Positions 24,753-33,448 are shown, counted from the first letter of the stretch. The stretch: DNA of 50,214 nucleotides from Pseudomonadota bacterium (GCA_014382245.1 JACNKC010000071.1:1-50214); one strand, 5' to 3'. Numbers and translations: made by a program. The notes: generated from the sequence alone by a model not told the origin.

Positions 24753-25985
24753 GTGGAACTCCCGCCACCCCTGGGCTGCCTCGAACGAGAACCGCTGGTG
24801 CTACTGGTCACGGGCCGTACCGCCGTGGCCGCGATAGGCGGTATGCCGTCGGTGGCGAGGCACGCGGCGGTGGCCGAGCGCCTGGGTTACGAGCCGCTGG
24901 TGCTCTACCCGGGCAGCATGCGCGCCCTGGGCGCTGAGATCAGCGGCGCGGTGGGGCAGCGCGTGAACTGCGTGCCGTCCAACAGCTTCAACACCGAGGC
25001 CGGCGACGACAAAAGGCAGGTGCTGGTACTCGCCGGCGACTGGTACGTGTCGCCCGGCGCCGTGGTGGATTTCATCGAGAGCACCACCGGCCCCGCGCTC
25101 GCCCGCTTCAACGACAGGACACTAGAAGTAGCGCCGCTCGCGCGCATGAGCGTGGCCTCGCTCAAGCGCATAATTCCCGCGCTGGCCAACACGCCGTCAG
25201 GCGAACTGATAAACCGCAACTCTGACGCCGACTCCATGTTGGTGGACCTCCCGGCTACCGAACGCCACCGACTGAGCGACAGCGTGGCAGTGGACCGTGC
25301 CGAAACCAAGCTCTTCAACCGGGCCGGCGTCAAGCGCGAATCGCCGCTGCTGCGCCTGGTGCAGAACTACCTCACCTTGCCCATCACCCGCCGCCTGGCT
25401 GCCACCAGCGTGCTGCCGTTGCACGTGTCAGCGGCCAAGGTCGTTCTCGGGTTGCTGGCCGCGTGGGTGGTTACTGCCGGATCCTGGCTGACCGGTGTCG
25501 CGGGCGCGCTGCTGTTCTTCCTTTCGCGGGTGCTGGACGGGGTCTCGTCGGACCTCGCACGCGCGGCGATCAAGGACGGCGCGTCGGGCGAGAAGGCCGA
25601 TTTTTACGGCGACCTCGCCGTCATGGCTGCCATGCTGTGGGCGCTGTCTGGCCGCCCCGACAGTGGTGTACACGGTGAGCTGCTGGCCTCGGTGGCCTTT
25701 GCCGGTGTAGTGCTCAGCGCGTGGCTGGCGTGGAAGAGAGTCTTCCACGCCCAGTGGACACGCGACCGCAGCCAGTCGGCGGGCTTGCTGCACGTGCGCC
25801 CCGCGAGTTTTGCCAGCCGCTTCGCCAACCGTAACGGCACCGCCTGGGCTCTGCTGCTCACCGCCGTGGCCGGAAGACTGGACCTGTTCTTGTGGGCCTG
25901 CGCCGTGGCGGCGCACGCCTACTACCTCTTGTGGATAATTACTGACCGCCGCAAGCAGGCAGCCGGAGACGCTGGCGTTGCCTGA
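24753..25985 (+). CDS. CDP-alcohol phosphatidyltransferase-like protein with N-terminal nucleotidyltransferase-like domain
   Basis: A protein of 410 aa. Residues about 10-150 resemble a sugar-nucleotidyltransferase-like fold (VLVLAGDWYVSPGAVVDF), but the GxGxR start loop is not seen. The C-terminal membrane part carries a CDP-alcohol transferase motif that is degenerate: where DGxDG is expected the sequence reads DGVSSDLAR, then G-E-K-A-D-F-Y-G-D with the third and fourth Asp kept. The order recalls fused inositol-phosphate lipid synthases. The lost second Asp may mean altered or lost activity. The GTG start is at 24753. Its stop overlaps the TTG start of ccmA, so it belongs to the ccm run. 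Confidence 0.75.
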   Translation: MELPPPLGCLEREPLVLLVTGRTAVAAIGGMPSVARHAAVAERLGYEPLVLYPGSMRALGAEISGAVGQRVNCVPSNSFNTEAGDDKRQVLVLAGDWYVSPGAVVDFIESTTGPALARFNDRTLEVAPLARMSVASLKRIIPALANTPSGELINRNSDADSMLVDLPATERHRLSDSVAVDRAETKLFNRAGVKRESPLLRLVQNYLTLPITRRLAATSVLPLHVSAAKVVLGLLAAWVVTAGSWLTGVAGALLFFLSRVLDGVSSDLARAAIKDGASGEKADFYGDLAVMAAMLWALSGRPDSGVHGELLASVAFAGVVLSAWLAWKRVFHAQWTRDRSQSAGLLHVRPASFASRFANRNGTAWALLLTAVAGRLDLFLWACAVAAHAYYLLWIITDRRKQAAGDAGVA

Positions 25986-26724
25986 AACCGCCGTTACCTG
26001 CCGGGGACTCACGCGCAGCTTCGGCCGCGTGGGCGTGCTGCGCGGTCTTGACCTGGAGCTCGGGCGCGGGGCGAGCATGGCCCTGCTGGGTGCAAATGGA
26101 TCGGGAAAAACAACGCTGCTCCGACTCCTTGCGGGACTGTTACGCGCCGACGGTGGCAACTCCACGGTGCTCGGGCACCCGCTGCCGTCAACGGCCATCC
26201 TGCGCCGGAAGCTGGGCTACCTCGGTCATGAGAGCTGGCTGTACGGTGAACTGAGCGCCCGCGAAAACCTGGAGTTCTACTGCCGACTCTATGGTGTCAG
26301 CAATGATAACTCGGTTGACTCACTGCTCGAACGCGTGGGCATGACTCGAGCAGCATCGAGGCGCGTGCGTAGTTTTTCGCGTGGCATGGTGCAACGCCTC
26401 TCGCTCGCGCGAGCCCTGCTGCACGACCCCGAACTGCTTCTTCTCGATGAACCGTTTACCGGCCTGGATCGGGACGGCGTCCAACTGCTCGACAAGCTGG
26501 TGGCCGAGCAGAGGGCGGCCGGCACGAGCATACTGATGGTAACCCACGATCTCGCGCGCGTGTCTCTGCTGGCCGACGAGGCCGTCCTGCTCGGGCGCGG
26601 ACGCGTGGCCTGGCAGGGACAAGGGAACGACCTGGCGCCCGAACGACTTGAACAAGCATGGCGTGACACGGCCAGTGGCCAAGGTGGCAGCGCTGCCACC
26701 GACGGGGGAACGCAAACGTGCTGA
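25978..26724 (+). CDS. ccmA: Heme ABC exporter ATP-binding protein CcmA
   Basis: An ATPase of 248 aa for the cytochrome c maturation exporter. It has Walker A (GANGSGKTT, about 38-46), the ABC signature-like SRGMVQRLSLARAL, Walker B (LLLLDEPFTGLD) and the switch His (THD). With CcmB and CcmC it drives release of heme-loaded CcmE. The start is TTG at 25978, overlapping the previous stop by 8 bases, with GGAGA upstream. The ccmB GTG start overlaps its own stop. Confidence 0.95.
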   Translation: MPETAVTCRGLTRSFGRVGVLRGLDLELGRGASMALLGANGSGKTTLLRLLAGLLRADGGNSTVLGHPLPSTAILRRKLGYLGHESWLYGELSARENLEFYCRLYGVSNDNSVDSLLERVGMTRAASRRVRSFSRGMVQRLSLARALLHDPELLLLDEPFTGLDRDGVQLLDKLVAEQRAAGTSILMVTHDLARVSLLADEAVLLGRGRVAWQGQGNDLAPERLEQAWRDTASGQGGSAATDGGTQTC

Positions 26725-27377
26725 CGCTGCTCGCGCGTGATCTGAGGTTGCAGTTTCGCAGGGGCGAGCTGTTGGCCTCGTCCTTCGTGATGGGCGTACT
26801 CATGCTGCTGGCCTTCAACTTCTCGCTCGACCTGTCGCCAGACAACGTGGCCGCGCTGGCTCCGGGAATACTGTGGGTGGCGGTGCTTTTCTCTGCCGGG
26901 CTCGCCGCCGGCCACGGCTTCGTTGGTGAACGAGAGAACGGCTGCATGGACGCCATAGTGGCTTCGCCGCTGGACCGCGGCTCGGTCTACCTGGCCAAGT
27001 TCATCGTCAACCTGCTGTTGTTACTGCTGTTCGAGACCATGCTGCTTCCGGTGTTCGCGCTGTTCTTTGAACTGACGGTGCTGCCCGTACTCGCACCACT
27101 GGCGCTGGTGTTGTTGCTTGGCAGCATCGGCCTGGCGGCAGTAGGTACTCTGTTTGCCCTGGTCACGGTAAGCGGAGGCGGCCGCGACCTGGCCCTGCCC
27201 ATACTGCTGCTGCCGCTGGAGGTGCCGTTGCTCATAGCCTCCGTCAAGATCACCCGCGTGGTCATGGCCGGCGGCGATTTCCCCTGGGCCGACGACTGGG
27301 TAAGATTGTTGCTGGGCTTCGACCTGCTGTTCGTGGTCGCCGGCTGGCTGGCCTTTGAGTACGTGGCCACTGATTAA
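26718..27377 (+). CDS. ccmB: Heme exporter protein CcmB
   Basis: An inner-membrane protein of 219 aa with six hydrophobic segments. It has the family pattern RDLRLQFRRGELL at the N-terminus and FVGERENGCMDAIVASPLDR after the second helix, as in CcmB permeases. It pairs with CcmA. The start is GTG at 26718, overlapping the end of ccmA by 7 bases; ccmC begins 3 bases after its stop. The length is normal. Confidence 0.94.
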   Translation: MLTLLARDLRLQFRRGELLASSFVMGVLMLLAFNFSLDLSPDNVAALAPGILWVAVLFSAGLAAGHGFVGERENGCMDAIVASPLDRGSVYLAKFIVNLLLLLLFETMLLPVFALFFELTVLPVLAPLALVLLLGSIGLAAVGTLFALVTVSGGGRDLALPILLLPLEVPLLIASVKITRVVMAGGDFPWADDWVRLLLGFDLLFVVAGWLAFEYVATD

Positions 27378-27380
27378 GCT

Positions 27381-28148
27381 ATGACTACCGTCCCCTTTCT
27401 CTACAAGGCCGAATCCCTCCTCATGCGCTTGCTGCCCCTGCCGGTGGCTCTGGGCATGCTGGCTTCGCTGTGCGCCGTGTTCTGGTGGGTGCCCACCGAG
27501 CGCGTGCAGGGCGCCGTGCAGCGCATATTTTATTTCCATGTACCCTCGGCATGGTGCTGCTTCCTGGCCTTCGGCCTGGCATCGGTGACCAGCGCAGCCT
27601 ACCTGTGGAAACGCCACCGCGACTGGGACAACGCCGCCCGCGCCGCGGTTGAAACCGGCATGTTGTTTGCCACCGCCGTGCTCATTACCGGGCCAATCTG
27701 GGCGCGGCCGATCTGGGGCGTGTGGTGGACCTGGGACTCACGGCTGACGACCATGCTCGTGCTGTGGCTGGTGTTCGCCGCCTACCTGCTGCTACGCGCT
27801 TTCTCGGGCGAGCGCGACGGCGGTTCTTCGGGGGCTCGCTTTGCGGCGGTACTGGCCATAGTGGGCACGCTGGACATCCCGCTGATCGTGTTCTCCACGC
27901 GCCTGTGGCGTACCGTCCACCCGGCCGTGCTCAAGACCAGCGAAGGCGGCACGGGGCTTTCCGACCCCCGCATGATCACCACGCTCGTGCTGTGCACGCT
28001 TAGCTTCATGATCATGTTCGCGTGGCTGTGGGCGCTTGGTGCACGTTCGCTGCGACTTGACGACCAGGTGGCGCTGCTCGAAGAACGTGGTGACCGCCTG
28101 GCCATGGCAACCGGCAGCAATACAAGCTCGGGAGAGGCAACCGTATGA
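27381..28148 (+). CDS. ccmC: Heme exporter protein CcmC
   Basis: An inner-membrane protein of 255 aa that presents heme to CcmE. The tryptophan-rich WWD signature reads GVWWTWDSRLTT (115-119 for WWTWD), and conserved His residues sit at H53 (YFHVPSAW) and in TVHPAVL near 180. Six helices fit the family. The tail from about 230 is hydrophilic. The stop overlaps the start of a CcmD-like peptide (ATGA). The genes for CcmE, F, G and H are not in this window. Confidence 0.95.
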   Translation: MTTVPFLYKAESLLMRLLPLPVALGMLASLCAVFWWVPTERVQGAVQRIFYFHVPSAWCCFLAFGLASVTSAAYLWKRHRDWDNAARAAVETGMLFATAVLITGPIWARPIWGVWWTWDSRLTTMLVLWLVFAAYLLLRAFSGERDGGSSGARFAAVLAIVGTLDIPLIVFSTRLWRTVHPAVLKTSEGGTGLSDPRMITTLVLCTLSFMIMFAWLWALGARSLRLDDQVALLEERGDRLAMATGSNTSSGEATV

Positions 28149-28288
28149 ACAACCTGCAATTTCTCGGCGCGGCCTTCCTGGTCGTATGGACACTGGTACT
28201 GCTTTACGCCTGGAGAGTCGGCTTGCGTTGCCGTCAACTGGAGCAACGGATAGCCGAGCTCGAGCGTTCCCTGCCGGACAGTAATTGA
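28145..28288 (+). CDS. ccmD: CcmD-like small membrane peptide
   Basis: A peptide of 47 aa, too short for most gene callers. One helix (FLGAAFLVVWTLVLLYAW) is followed by a short charged coil (RQLEQRIAELERS), the layout of CcmD, which stabilises the CcmABC complex with CcmE. It starts at ATG 28145 in an ATGA overlap with the ccmC stop, and its stop overlaps the TTG start of the following kinase-like gene. The assignment rests on position, size and topology; CcmD has little sequence conservation. Confidence 0.75.
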   Translation: MNNLQFLGAAFLVVWTLVLLYAWRVGLRCRQLEQRIAELERSLPDSN

Positions 28289-29589
28289 CCGGCACACCCC
28301 TGCCACTTCTCACCCGCACCCGCAGGTTCCTGGGTGTGGCGCGCATGGTCGTGGCCATCTACTGCCGCTACAAGGGCCGCCAGTTGCTGGGCCTGCTGAG
28401 CGGCCGGCGCCAGCTCCACGACTGGTACGACGGCTGCCACCGCGCTTGCGCTTTGAGGCTGCGCGACACCGCGCTGGCGATGGAGGGCCTGCTGATCAAG
28501 GCCTGCCAGTTTGCAGGCAGCCGCGCCGACGTGCTGCCGCCGGCCTGGATAGAGATACTGTCCGAGCTTCACGACCGCGTGCCGCCCAGGCCCTTCACAG
28601 AAATGAAACCCTGGCTTGAGCAACAGCTCGGGCAGACGCTCGAGCAGGCCTACGCCAGCTTCGACACGCGGCCCATAGCCGCCGCGTCGCTCGCCCAGGT
28701 GTACCGTGCCACGCTACACGACGGCACGCAGGTTGCCGTCAAGCTGCAGTACCCGGGCATAGACCGGGTGATAGCAGCCGACATAGCCAATTTCGGGTTC
28801 TTCGTGCGCTTGCTGGCTCGAATAGAGCGCAGCTTTGACCTGCGCGTGCTGCTCTCGGAAATCGCCACCTACGTGCCGCTCGAACTCGACTTCGTCAACG
28901 AAGCGGCCAACGCGCGAAAGTTCCGCGAGAACTTTGCCGATGACCCCGGCGTGGAGTTTCCCGAACCCATAGCCGCGCTCACCCGCCGGACGGTACTGAC
29001 CATGCACTTCATGGAGGGGGTGAAGCCCACCGACCTTGTGGCGCTGAGACGGCTGGGAATAGACCCGCACGAAGTGGCCGAGCGGCTGGTACGTTGCTAC
29101 CTCGTGCAGATACTCAAGCACGGATTTTTTCACGCCGACCCCCACCCGGGTAACCTGCTGGTACGGCCCGGCCCGGTACTGGTACTGCTCGATCTCGGGC
29201 TGGCGCGCGAGTTCACGCCCGAAAAGCGCAAGTCGGCCGGCCGCCTCGCAGCCGCCGTCGTGGCCGACGACCCCGCCCGCGTGGCCAGCGCTTTTCGCGA
29301 GCTGGGTTTTGAGACCCGCGACCAGGACGACGAGGTCTTTGCCACGATAGCCGAACTTATGCTGGGGCAGGCTCTCGCGAGCGGCCGCGCCTACGCCGAC
29401 CCGGCCATGGTGGAGCGCATCAACGACGAGCTGTGGCACGCGCTCAGGGGCAACCCCATCGTAAAGGCCGGCTCCGACCTGCTGCTGGTGCTGCGCGTGA
29501 TGGGCCTGCTCAGCGGCCTGGGCAAGCAGCTCGACTCACAGGTGGACCCGGTAAAGGCCATGCTGCCCTTCCTCGTCGGCCTGGAGTGA
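28285..29589 (+). CDS. ABC1/AarF/UbiB-family kinase-like protein
   Basis: A protein of 434 aa from TTG 28285, overlapping the ccmD stop (TTGA). It carries the atypical kinase set: AASLAQVYRA, VAVKLQYPG (catalytic Lys), a QLELDF-like LELDFVNEA, HADPHPGNLL and LLDLGLAR. The family KxGQ motif reads KACQ (72-75). UbiB/ABC1 proteins support quinone biosynthesis or isoprenoid lipid handling, but a role with cytochrome c maturation is not established; context only suggests co-expression. The C-terminal tail (LVGLE) is normal. Confidence 0.88.
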   Translation: MTGTPLPLLTRTRRFLGVARMVVAIYCRYKGRQLLGLLSGRRQLHDWYDGCHRACALRLRDTALAMEGLLIKACQFAGSRADVLPPAWIEILSELHDRVPPRPFTEMKPWLEQQLGQTLEQAYASFDTRPIAAASLAQVYRATLHDGTQVAVKLQYPGIDRVIAADIANFGFFVRLLARIERSFDLRVLLSEIATYVPLELDFVNEAANARKFRENFADDPGVEFPEPIAALTRRTVLTMHFMEGVKPTDLVALRRLGIDPHEVAERLVRCYLVQILKHGFFHADPHPGNLLVRPGPVLVLLDLGLAREFTPEKRKSAGRLAAAVVADDPARVASAFRELGFETRDQDDEVFATIAELMLGQALASGRAYADPAMVERINDELWHALRGNPIVKAGSDLLLVLRVMGLLSGLGKQLDSQVDPVKAMLPFLVGLE

Positions 29590-29699
29590 CGGTTTTTTAC
29601 TGTTTTTACTGCTATTGCTGGGGTTCAGCGACCATGTTACCCTTGACAGGCCTCGGCTGGGAGGACCCGCTGTCGGGTTCGTACCTGCCTGTCGCCGAC

Positions 29700-30755
29700 A
29701 TGTCTGCAATGACTCCGAGAATCATCTGCCTGCTGATCGCGCTGGCTTTCCTGGGGGCCGCCCCGCCTGCTGCGCACGCGACACCGCCCCTGGTCGGCAA
29801 TTTCACCGGGAACGTCGGCGTCTACGTGGCGCGCATCGACCCTGGTGCGGCGACGCTCACGGTCCTGGCCAGCGACGAATATCAACCGGACATGGCGTTT
29901 CCGCTCGCGAGTAGTTTCAAGCCGGCGGTACTCTACGAGCTGCTCCGCGACATAGACGAGGGTGCGCTCGGCTGGCGAACCCGCATCAATATCCCCGCAG
30001 CGGATCAGTCACTCGACGATAAGATTCCGAAACGCGCGTCAATCCGCAAGCTCGCGAAAAAAATGATCAAGAAGAGCCACAACAGCTCGACCGACGTGCT
30101 CTTCAAGCAGGTTGGATTGGGAGCGCCGACGCAAACGCTGCTGGGCTGGGGGCTGCCCGGCCTGCGCATCGTCATGCCAACGCGGGAGTTCTGGTTGACG
30201 TTGTCGGGCCTGGTACCTGCGTCATTCCCGACCAACGATCTCCCTGCAGCGGCGGCTGCTTTCGCTTCGGCGTCGCGGGCCGACCAAATAGCTACTGTCG
30301 AGGCGGTTCGGACCGCCGGCGCCGGTTTTGATGTCGACACGCTTGACGCAGCGGTCGATGATTTCTACAACTTCCAGGACTACAGCCGCCCAGCCAGCTT
30401 CGATATCCTCGACGACGTGGACAACATCGCCACGCCGCGTGAGATGGTCGAGTTGTACTGGCAGCTTTTCTTCGAAAACCAGCTCTCGGCTGCCCAGGAT
30501 AAACAGCTTCGCAAGATCATGAAGAGAGGCGACCGGGCCATCGACCGCCGACAGATCGACGTCAAGCTACGCTACTGGGGCGGCAAGGGCGGAAGCGACC
30601 TCGGGATGCTGAGCGTTGCGGGCTACGGTGAGACCAGGAAGGGAAACCACATCCTGTACGCGATACTTGCCTCGCACAGCACGAACGAAAATGCCGACTT
30701 CGACCGTCTCGATCGACTCATCACCTGGGCCTTCGACACGCTCGACACGCAGTAG
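29700..30755 (+). CDS. Class A beta-lactamase-like serine hydrolase, exported
   Basis: A protein of 351 aa from ATG 29700 (or 29709). The signal peptide is cleaved after AAHA near 27. The serine beta-lactamase/transpeptidase motifs are S-S-F-K at 71-74 (SxxK), S-H-N at 126-128 (SxN) and K-G-G near 297 (KTG). The omega-loop Glu of true class A enzymes is not clear, so antibiotic hydrolysis is not established; it may be an esterase-like or peptidase-like member. It lies at the start of an accessory island after ABC1. The 110 bases upstream carry T-rich tracts but no clear promoter. Confidence 0.8.
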   Translation: MSAMTPRIICLLIALAFLGAAPPAAHATPPLVGNFTGNVGVYVARIDPGAATLTVLASDEYQPDMAFPLASSFKPAVLYELLRDIDEGALGWRTRINIPAADQSLDDKIPKRASIRKLAKKMIKKSHNSSTDVLFKQVGLGAPTQTLLGWGLPGLRIVMPTREFWLTLSGLVPASFPTNDLPAAAAAFASASRADQIATVEAVRTAGAGFDVDTLDAAVDDFYNFQDYSRPASFDILDDVDNIATPREMVELYWQLFFENQLSAAQDKQLRKIMKRGDRAIDRRQIDVKLRYWGGKGGSDLGMLSVAGYGETRKGNHILYAILASHSTNENADFDRLDRLITWAFDTLDTQ

Positions 30756-30800
30756 GGGCTCGATGAAGGACGATCCGGCGCTGGGAAAGCGGACACGCCG

Positions 30801-31370
30801 TCAGGCGACAGGCGATGCCGTTTTCGGTATCGGCAGCGGAATCAGCCATCGCCCCAGACGCCTGAGCGGGTAGCTGCTTCGGCCGAGAAAATCCTCGTAG
30901 CTGCGGCCTGTTCGTGCGAGCCAGGAATGATTAGCCAGAACGAACGCCAGCTCGCCGCTCTCGCGGCGCAGGGGGAGCAAGTAGGCCGCGTAGCCAAACC
31001 ACGGGATCGCGGCGAGGACAAGAACTCCAGCAGAATGGATTCGGGCTCGGCCCCGGTTTCTGCGGAACACTTCCACCAGCCGGGCTCCTGCTACCCAGGA
31101 CACCCGGGCAATCGTCCCGAGAGGCAGCGGCAGCAGATCGAACGCAAAAATCACCCCAATCGCGAGGTGTGCCCCAAGATTAGAGAGAATGTAGCGGGAA
31201 CCCTTGAGCTGGCCCGGCAGCGCGCAAGCAAAAGAGCTGGCTGTCTGTTCGGTAATAGCGCCTTCCTGCACGAGGTGCTGCATCGTGTGGCCAAGCGCGT
31301 CGAGGTCGACAAGGCGGGATTTCGCCTCGTCTATCGAACGCCGCAGCCGCTCGTGCAACGTGGGTGTCAT
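30801..31370 (-). CDS. Hypothetical membrane protein
   Basis: A protein of 189 aa, start ATG 31370, 7 bases after the DUF4143 gene, so likely co-transcribed with it. The N-terminal half is an amphipathic helical region; two hydrophobic segments follow (about 80-100 and 120-145: AHLAIGVIFAFDLLPL, VLVLAAIPWFGYAAYLL), then a charged C-terminus. I recognise no family. Its final codons and the bases after the stop closely match those of the HigA gene (see findings). Confidence 0.6.
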   Translation of the reverse strand: MTPTLHERLRRSIDEAKSRLVDLDALGHTMQHLVQEGAITEQTASSFACALPGQLKGSRYILSNLGAHLAIGVIFAFDLLPLPLGTIARVSWVAGARLVEVFRRNRGRARIHSAGVLVLAAIPWFGYAAYLLPLRRESGELAFVLANHSWLARTGRSYEDFLGRSSYPLRRLGRWLIPLPIPKTASPVA

Positions 31371-31377
31371 GGCTGGC

Positions 31378-32628
31378 TCATGCTGTCTTCCCCCACAGCG
31401 ACCGGACCGGAACCGCGTACAGCTTGTCGCCGAAGCTCGCACTGGTGTCGCCGTCGTAGAGCACCACGCCGGCGGTGAAACTCTTCCCTGCCGCCCCGGC
31501 GAACTTGCGCAGGCCGCGGAAGTCGGCGGCGGTGACGGTGGAGGATGCCTTGACCTCGATGCCGGCCAACTTGCGGCCCGCGCACTCAAGCACCACGTCC
31601 ACTTCAAAGTCGTCCTTATCGCGGAAATGGTAGAAGCGAACATCGTCCTCGTGTCCGCTTGCCAGGCGGCGCAGCTCCTGGAACACAAAGGTCTCGAGAA
31701 GCTGCCCGTAGGTTTCCCGGTCCTCGTACAACGCGTTGGCATCCAGTCCCAGGAGGGCAGCAGCCAGCCCGGTGTCGCCCACGTGCAGCTTCGGCGTCTT
31801 TACCAGGCGGCGGAGGCGATTCGTGTGCCAAGGCGGCAATTCCTCGACCAGGAAGACCTGCTCCAGTAGTGTCACGTAGTCGCGAATCGTCGGGCGGCTG
31901 AGCTGGAATGGACCGGCGAGGTCGGCCACGTTGAGCAGGCGCGCCGTCTGCCCGGCCGCCAGCGCAAGCAAGCGGGGAAGCGCGTCGAGCGAGGCGATGC
32001 GGGCCAGGCTGCGAACGTCGCGCTGCACCATCGTCTCGATATAGTCCCGGTACCAGGCGGCCCGCCGACGCGGAGCCTTCCTGGCAAGCGCCGGCGGGTA
32101 ACCGCCCGCGACCACCCGCTCGGCGAGCAGGCGGCCGAGGCGCTCGCCTCGCAGGGTCTTGAAGCTCCCCTCGAAAAGTCGGTCTAAGAAGGGCGCGCGG
32201 CGCCTTTCGATCTCGCACTGCGCGAAGGGAAAGAGGCGCAGGATCTCCATCCGCCCGGAGAGCGAGTCGGCGAGCCGGGGCACGAGCAGCACGTTGGCCG
32301 AACCGGTGAGCAGGAACCGCCCCGGCCGGCGGTCCCGATCCACCGCCACCTTCAGCGCCGTGAACAGGCCCGGAACGCGCTGCCCCTCGTCGATAACGAC
32401 GCGTTCAGGCAGGTCAGCGACAAAGCCCACCGGGTCGGCTTCGGCGGCGGCCCGGGAGACGCCCTCGTCCAGGTTGAAGTAGGCGTAGCCCAGCTTCCGG
32501 CCCACGCGCTGCGCCAGGGTCGTCTTACCGCACTGCCGCGGCCCGTGGATGAGAACGACCGGACTGTCGCCCAGCGCTTCCTGCAGTCGGGCCTCGACCA
32601 GGCGGGGCAGTATCTTATCGGTAGCCAT
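31378..32628 (-). CDS. AAA-type ATPase with C-terminal DUF4143 domain
   Basis: A protein of 416 aa from ATG 32628. Walker A is GPRQCGKTTL (29-38), followed by FNLDEG and a Walker B-like VVIDEGQRVP, then FLLTGSANVLL. The C-terminal DUF4143 part (HVGDTGLAAALLG, DFEVDVVLE, KASSTVTAADFRGL) carries an endonuclease-like pattern. This family is common in mobile and defence contexts, but the function is not established. It is paired with a small membrane gene downstream. An inverted repeat lies 13-42 bases before the start. Confidence 0.88.
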   Translation of the reverse strand: MATDKILPRLVEARLQEALGDSPVVLIHGPRQCGKTTLAQRVGRKLGYAYFNLDEGVSRAAAEADPVGFVADLPERVVIDEGQRVPGLFTALKVAVDRDRRPGRFLLTGSANVLLVPRLADSLSGRMEILRLFPFAQCEIERRRAPFLDRLFEGSFKTLRGERLGRLLAERVVAGGYPPALARKAPRRRAAWYRDYIETMVQRDVRSLARIASLDALPRLLALAAGQTARLLNVADLAGPFQLSRPTIRDYVTLLEQVFLVEELPPWHTNRLRRLVKTPKLHVGDTGLAAALLGLDANALYEDRETYGQLLETFVFQELRRLASGHEDDVRFYHFRDKDDFEVDVVLECAGRKLAGIEVKASSTVTAADFRGLRKFAGAAGKSFTAGVVLYDGDTSASFGDKLYAVPVRSLWGKTA

Positions 32629-32641
32629 TACAGCCAAGTGT

Positions 32642-32670
32642 AACCTTATTACTCGTCTGATTACAAGGTT
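32642..32670 (-). promoter_or_regulatory. Inverted repeat upstream of the DUF4143 gene (possible operator)
   Basis: AACCTT and AAGGTT arms, 17 bases apart, lie 13 to 42 bases before the ATG at 32628. A GTAAT direct repeat lies between the arms. The surrounding 100 bases are AT-rich compared with the rest of the window. This placement is typical of an operator; no binding protein is identified. Confidence 0.35.
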
Positions 32671-32736
32671 TATACCCGGCTGAATAAAATCTTAAGCAGC
32701 GGTCAATTGTAAGGCTGTCGCAAGTCGAGTAGCGCG

Positions 32737-32771
32737 AAACGTCGGTGCTGTGTGAACAGGTACCGACGTTT
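32737..32771 (-). terminator. Hairpin downstream of higA, candidate terminator
   Basis: Perfect 10-base arms (AAACGTCGGT / ACCGACGTTT) with a 15-base loop, 43 bases after the higA stop at 32814. The U-tract on the minus strand is only three bases, four on the plus strand. A second shorter GC-rich hairpin lies at 32786-32810. It may end the higBA transcript, or act on either strand. Confidence 0.4.
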
Positions 32772-32813
32772 TGTGCAGGAACGGGGTCGGCAGGCCGGGA
32801 AACCGACCCGTCG

Positions 32814-33182
32814 TCAGGCGACGTTTTCCCGGTCCCGGGGCAGGGGCTTGAGTCGAGAGATCTCGGCCGCCTCGGGGCCGTTCATCGCGTGCCAGAGATC
32901 CCAGTCCTGCTGGAGTCCCAGCCAGAACTCGGCCGACATCCCGAGAACCCGCGCAAGCCGCAGCGCTGTATCCGGGGTGACTGATCGGCGCTTCTTTATG
33001 ATCTCGTTCAGCCGAGGATACGAGACCCCCATGCGCCCGGCGAGTTGGGTCTGGGTGATACCCAGCGGCTTGACGAACTCCTCAAACAGCATCTCGCCGG
33101 GGTGAGTCGGCGGACGATTACGGGGCATGCGCCTGCTGGCTGCGGTGCTAGTGGTAGTCTGTGATTTCGACTTCGCCGGCAT
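32814..33182 (-). CDS. higA: HigA-family antitoxin (XRE-type DNA-binding protein)
   Basis: A protein of 122 aa. After a Ser/Thr/Arg-rich N-terminus (about 1-24), a HigA-type helix-turn-helix begins: HPGEMLFEEFVKPLGITQTQ, then RMGVSYPRLNEIIKKRRSVT, and the usual EFWLGLQQDWDLW. The start at 33182 is chosen for its strong GGGAGGAAGG; it overlaps the toxin gene by 35 bases. An ATG at 33128 would be a shorter start. HigA binds its own operator and neutralises HigB. Confidence 0.93.
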   Translation of the reverse strand: MPAKSKSQTTTSTAASRRMPRNRPPTHPGEMLFEEFVKPLGITQTQLAGRMGVSYPRLNEIIKKRRSVTPDTALRLARVLGMSAEFWLGLQQDWDLWHAMNGPEAAEISRLKPLPRDRENVA

Positions 33183-33441
33183 GTCCTTCCTCCCACCTGA
33201 AGCAGATCCTGAACTGCTTGTTGATACGGACGCTGTACAGCGATCGGCGCTTGCCTCGGAGCCTTTCGAGGCGATTGCCCGGCGGGACAGCCATTTCCGC
33301 GACTTCCCTCACGCGGTTGAGCTGATCCAATTTCCTTCGGGCAACGGCCCACAGCGGCCTCGGGCAACACTTGCGGGCTGCCCTGGATTCGTTACCGTCA
33401 AAAACGTCTTCCGTGCCCACATCGCGGAACGACCGTATCAC
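33148..33441 (-). CDS. higB: HigB-family toxin (RelE superfamily)
   Basis: A protein of 97 aa with the RelE-superfamily start (MIRSFRDVGTEDVF) and the conserved C-terminal pattern KQFRICFRWEEG...EITDYH, as in host-inhibition mRNA interferases that cut translated mRNA on the ribosome. The start is GTG at 33441, only 7 bases after a perfect -10 box, which suggests a leaderless transcript. The order is toxin then antitoxin, typical of higBA. The 97-residue length is normal. Confidence 0.93.
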   Translation of the reverse strand: MIRSFRDVGTEDVFDGNESRAARKCCPRPLWAVARRKLDQLNRVREVAEMAVPPGNRLERLRGKRRSLYSVRINKQFRICFRWEEGHAGEVEITDYH

Positions 33442-33448
33442 GACTCAT

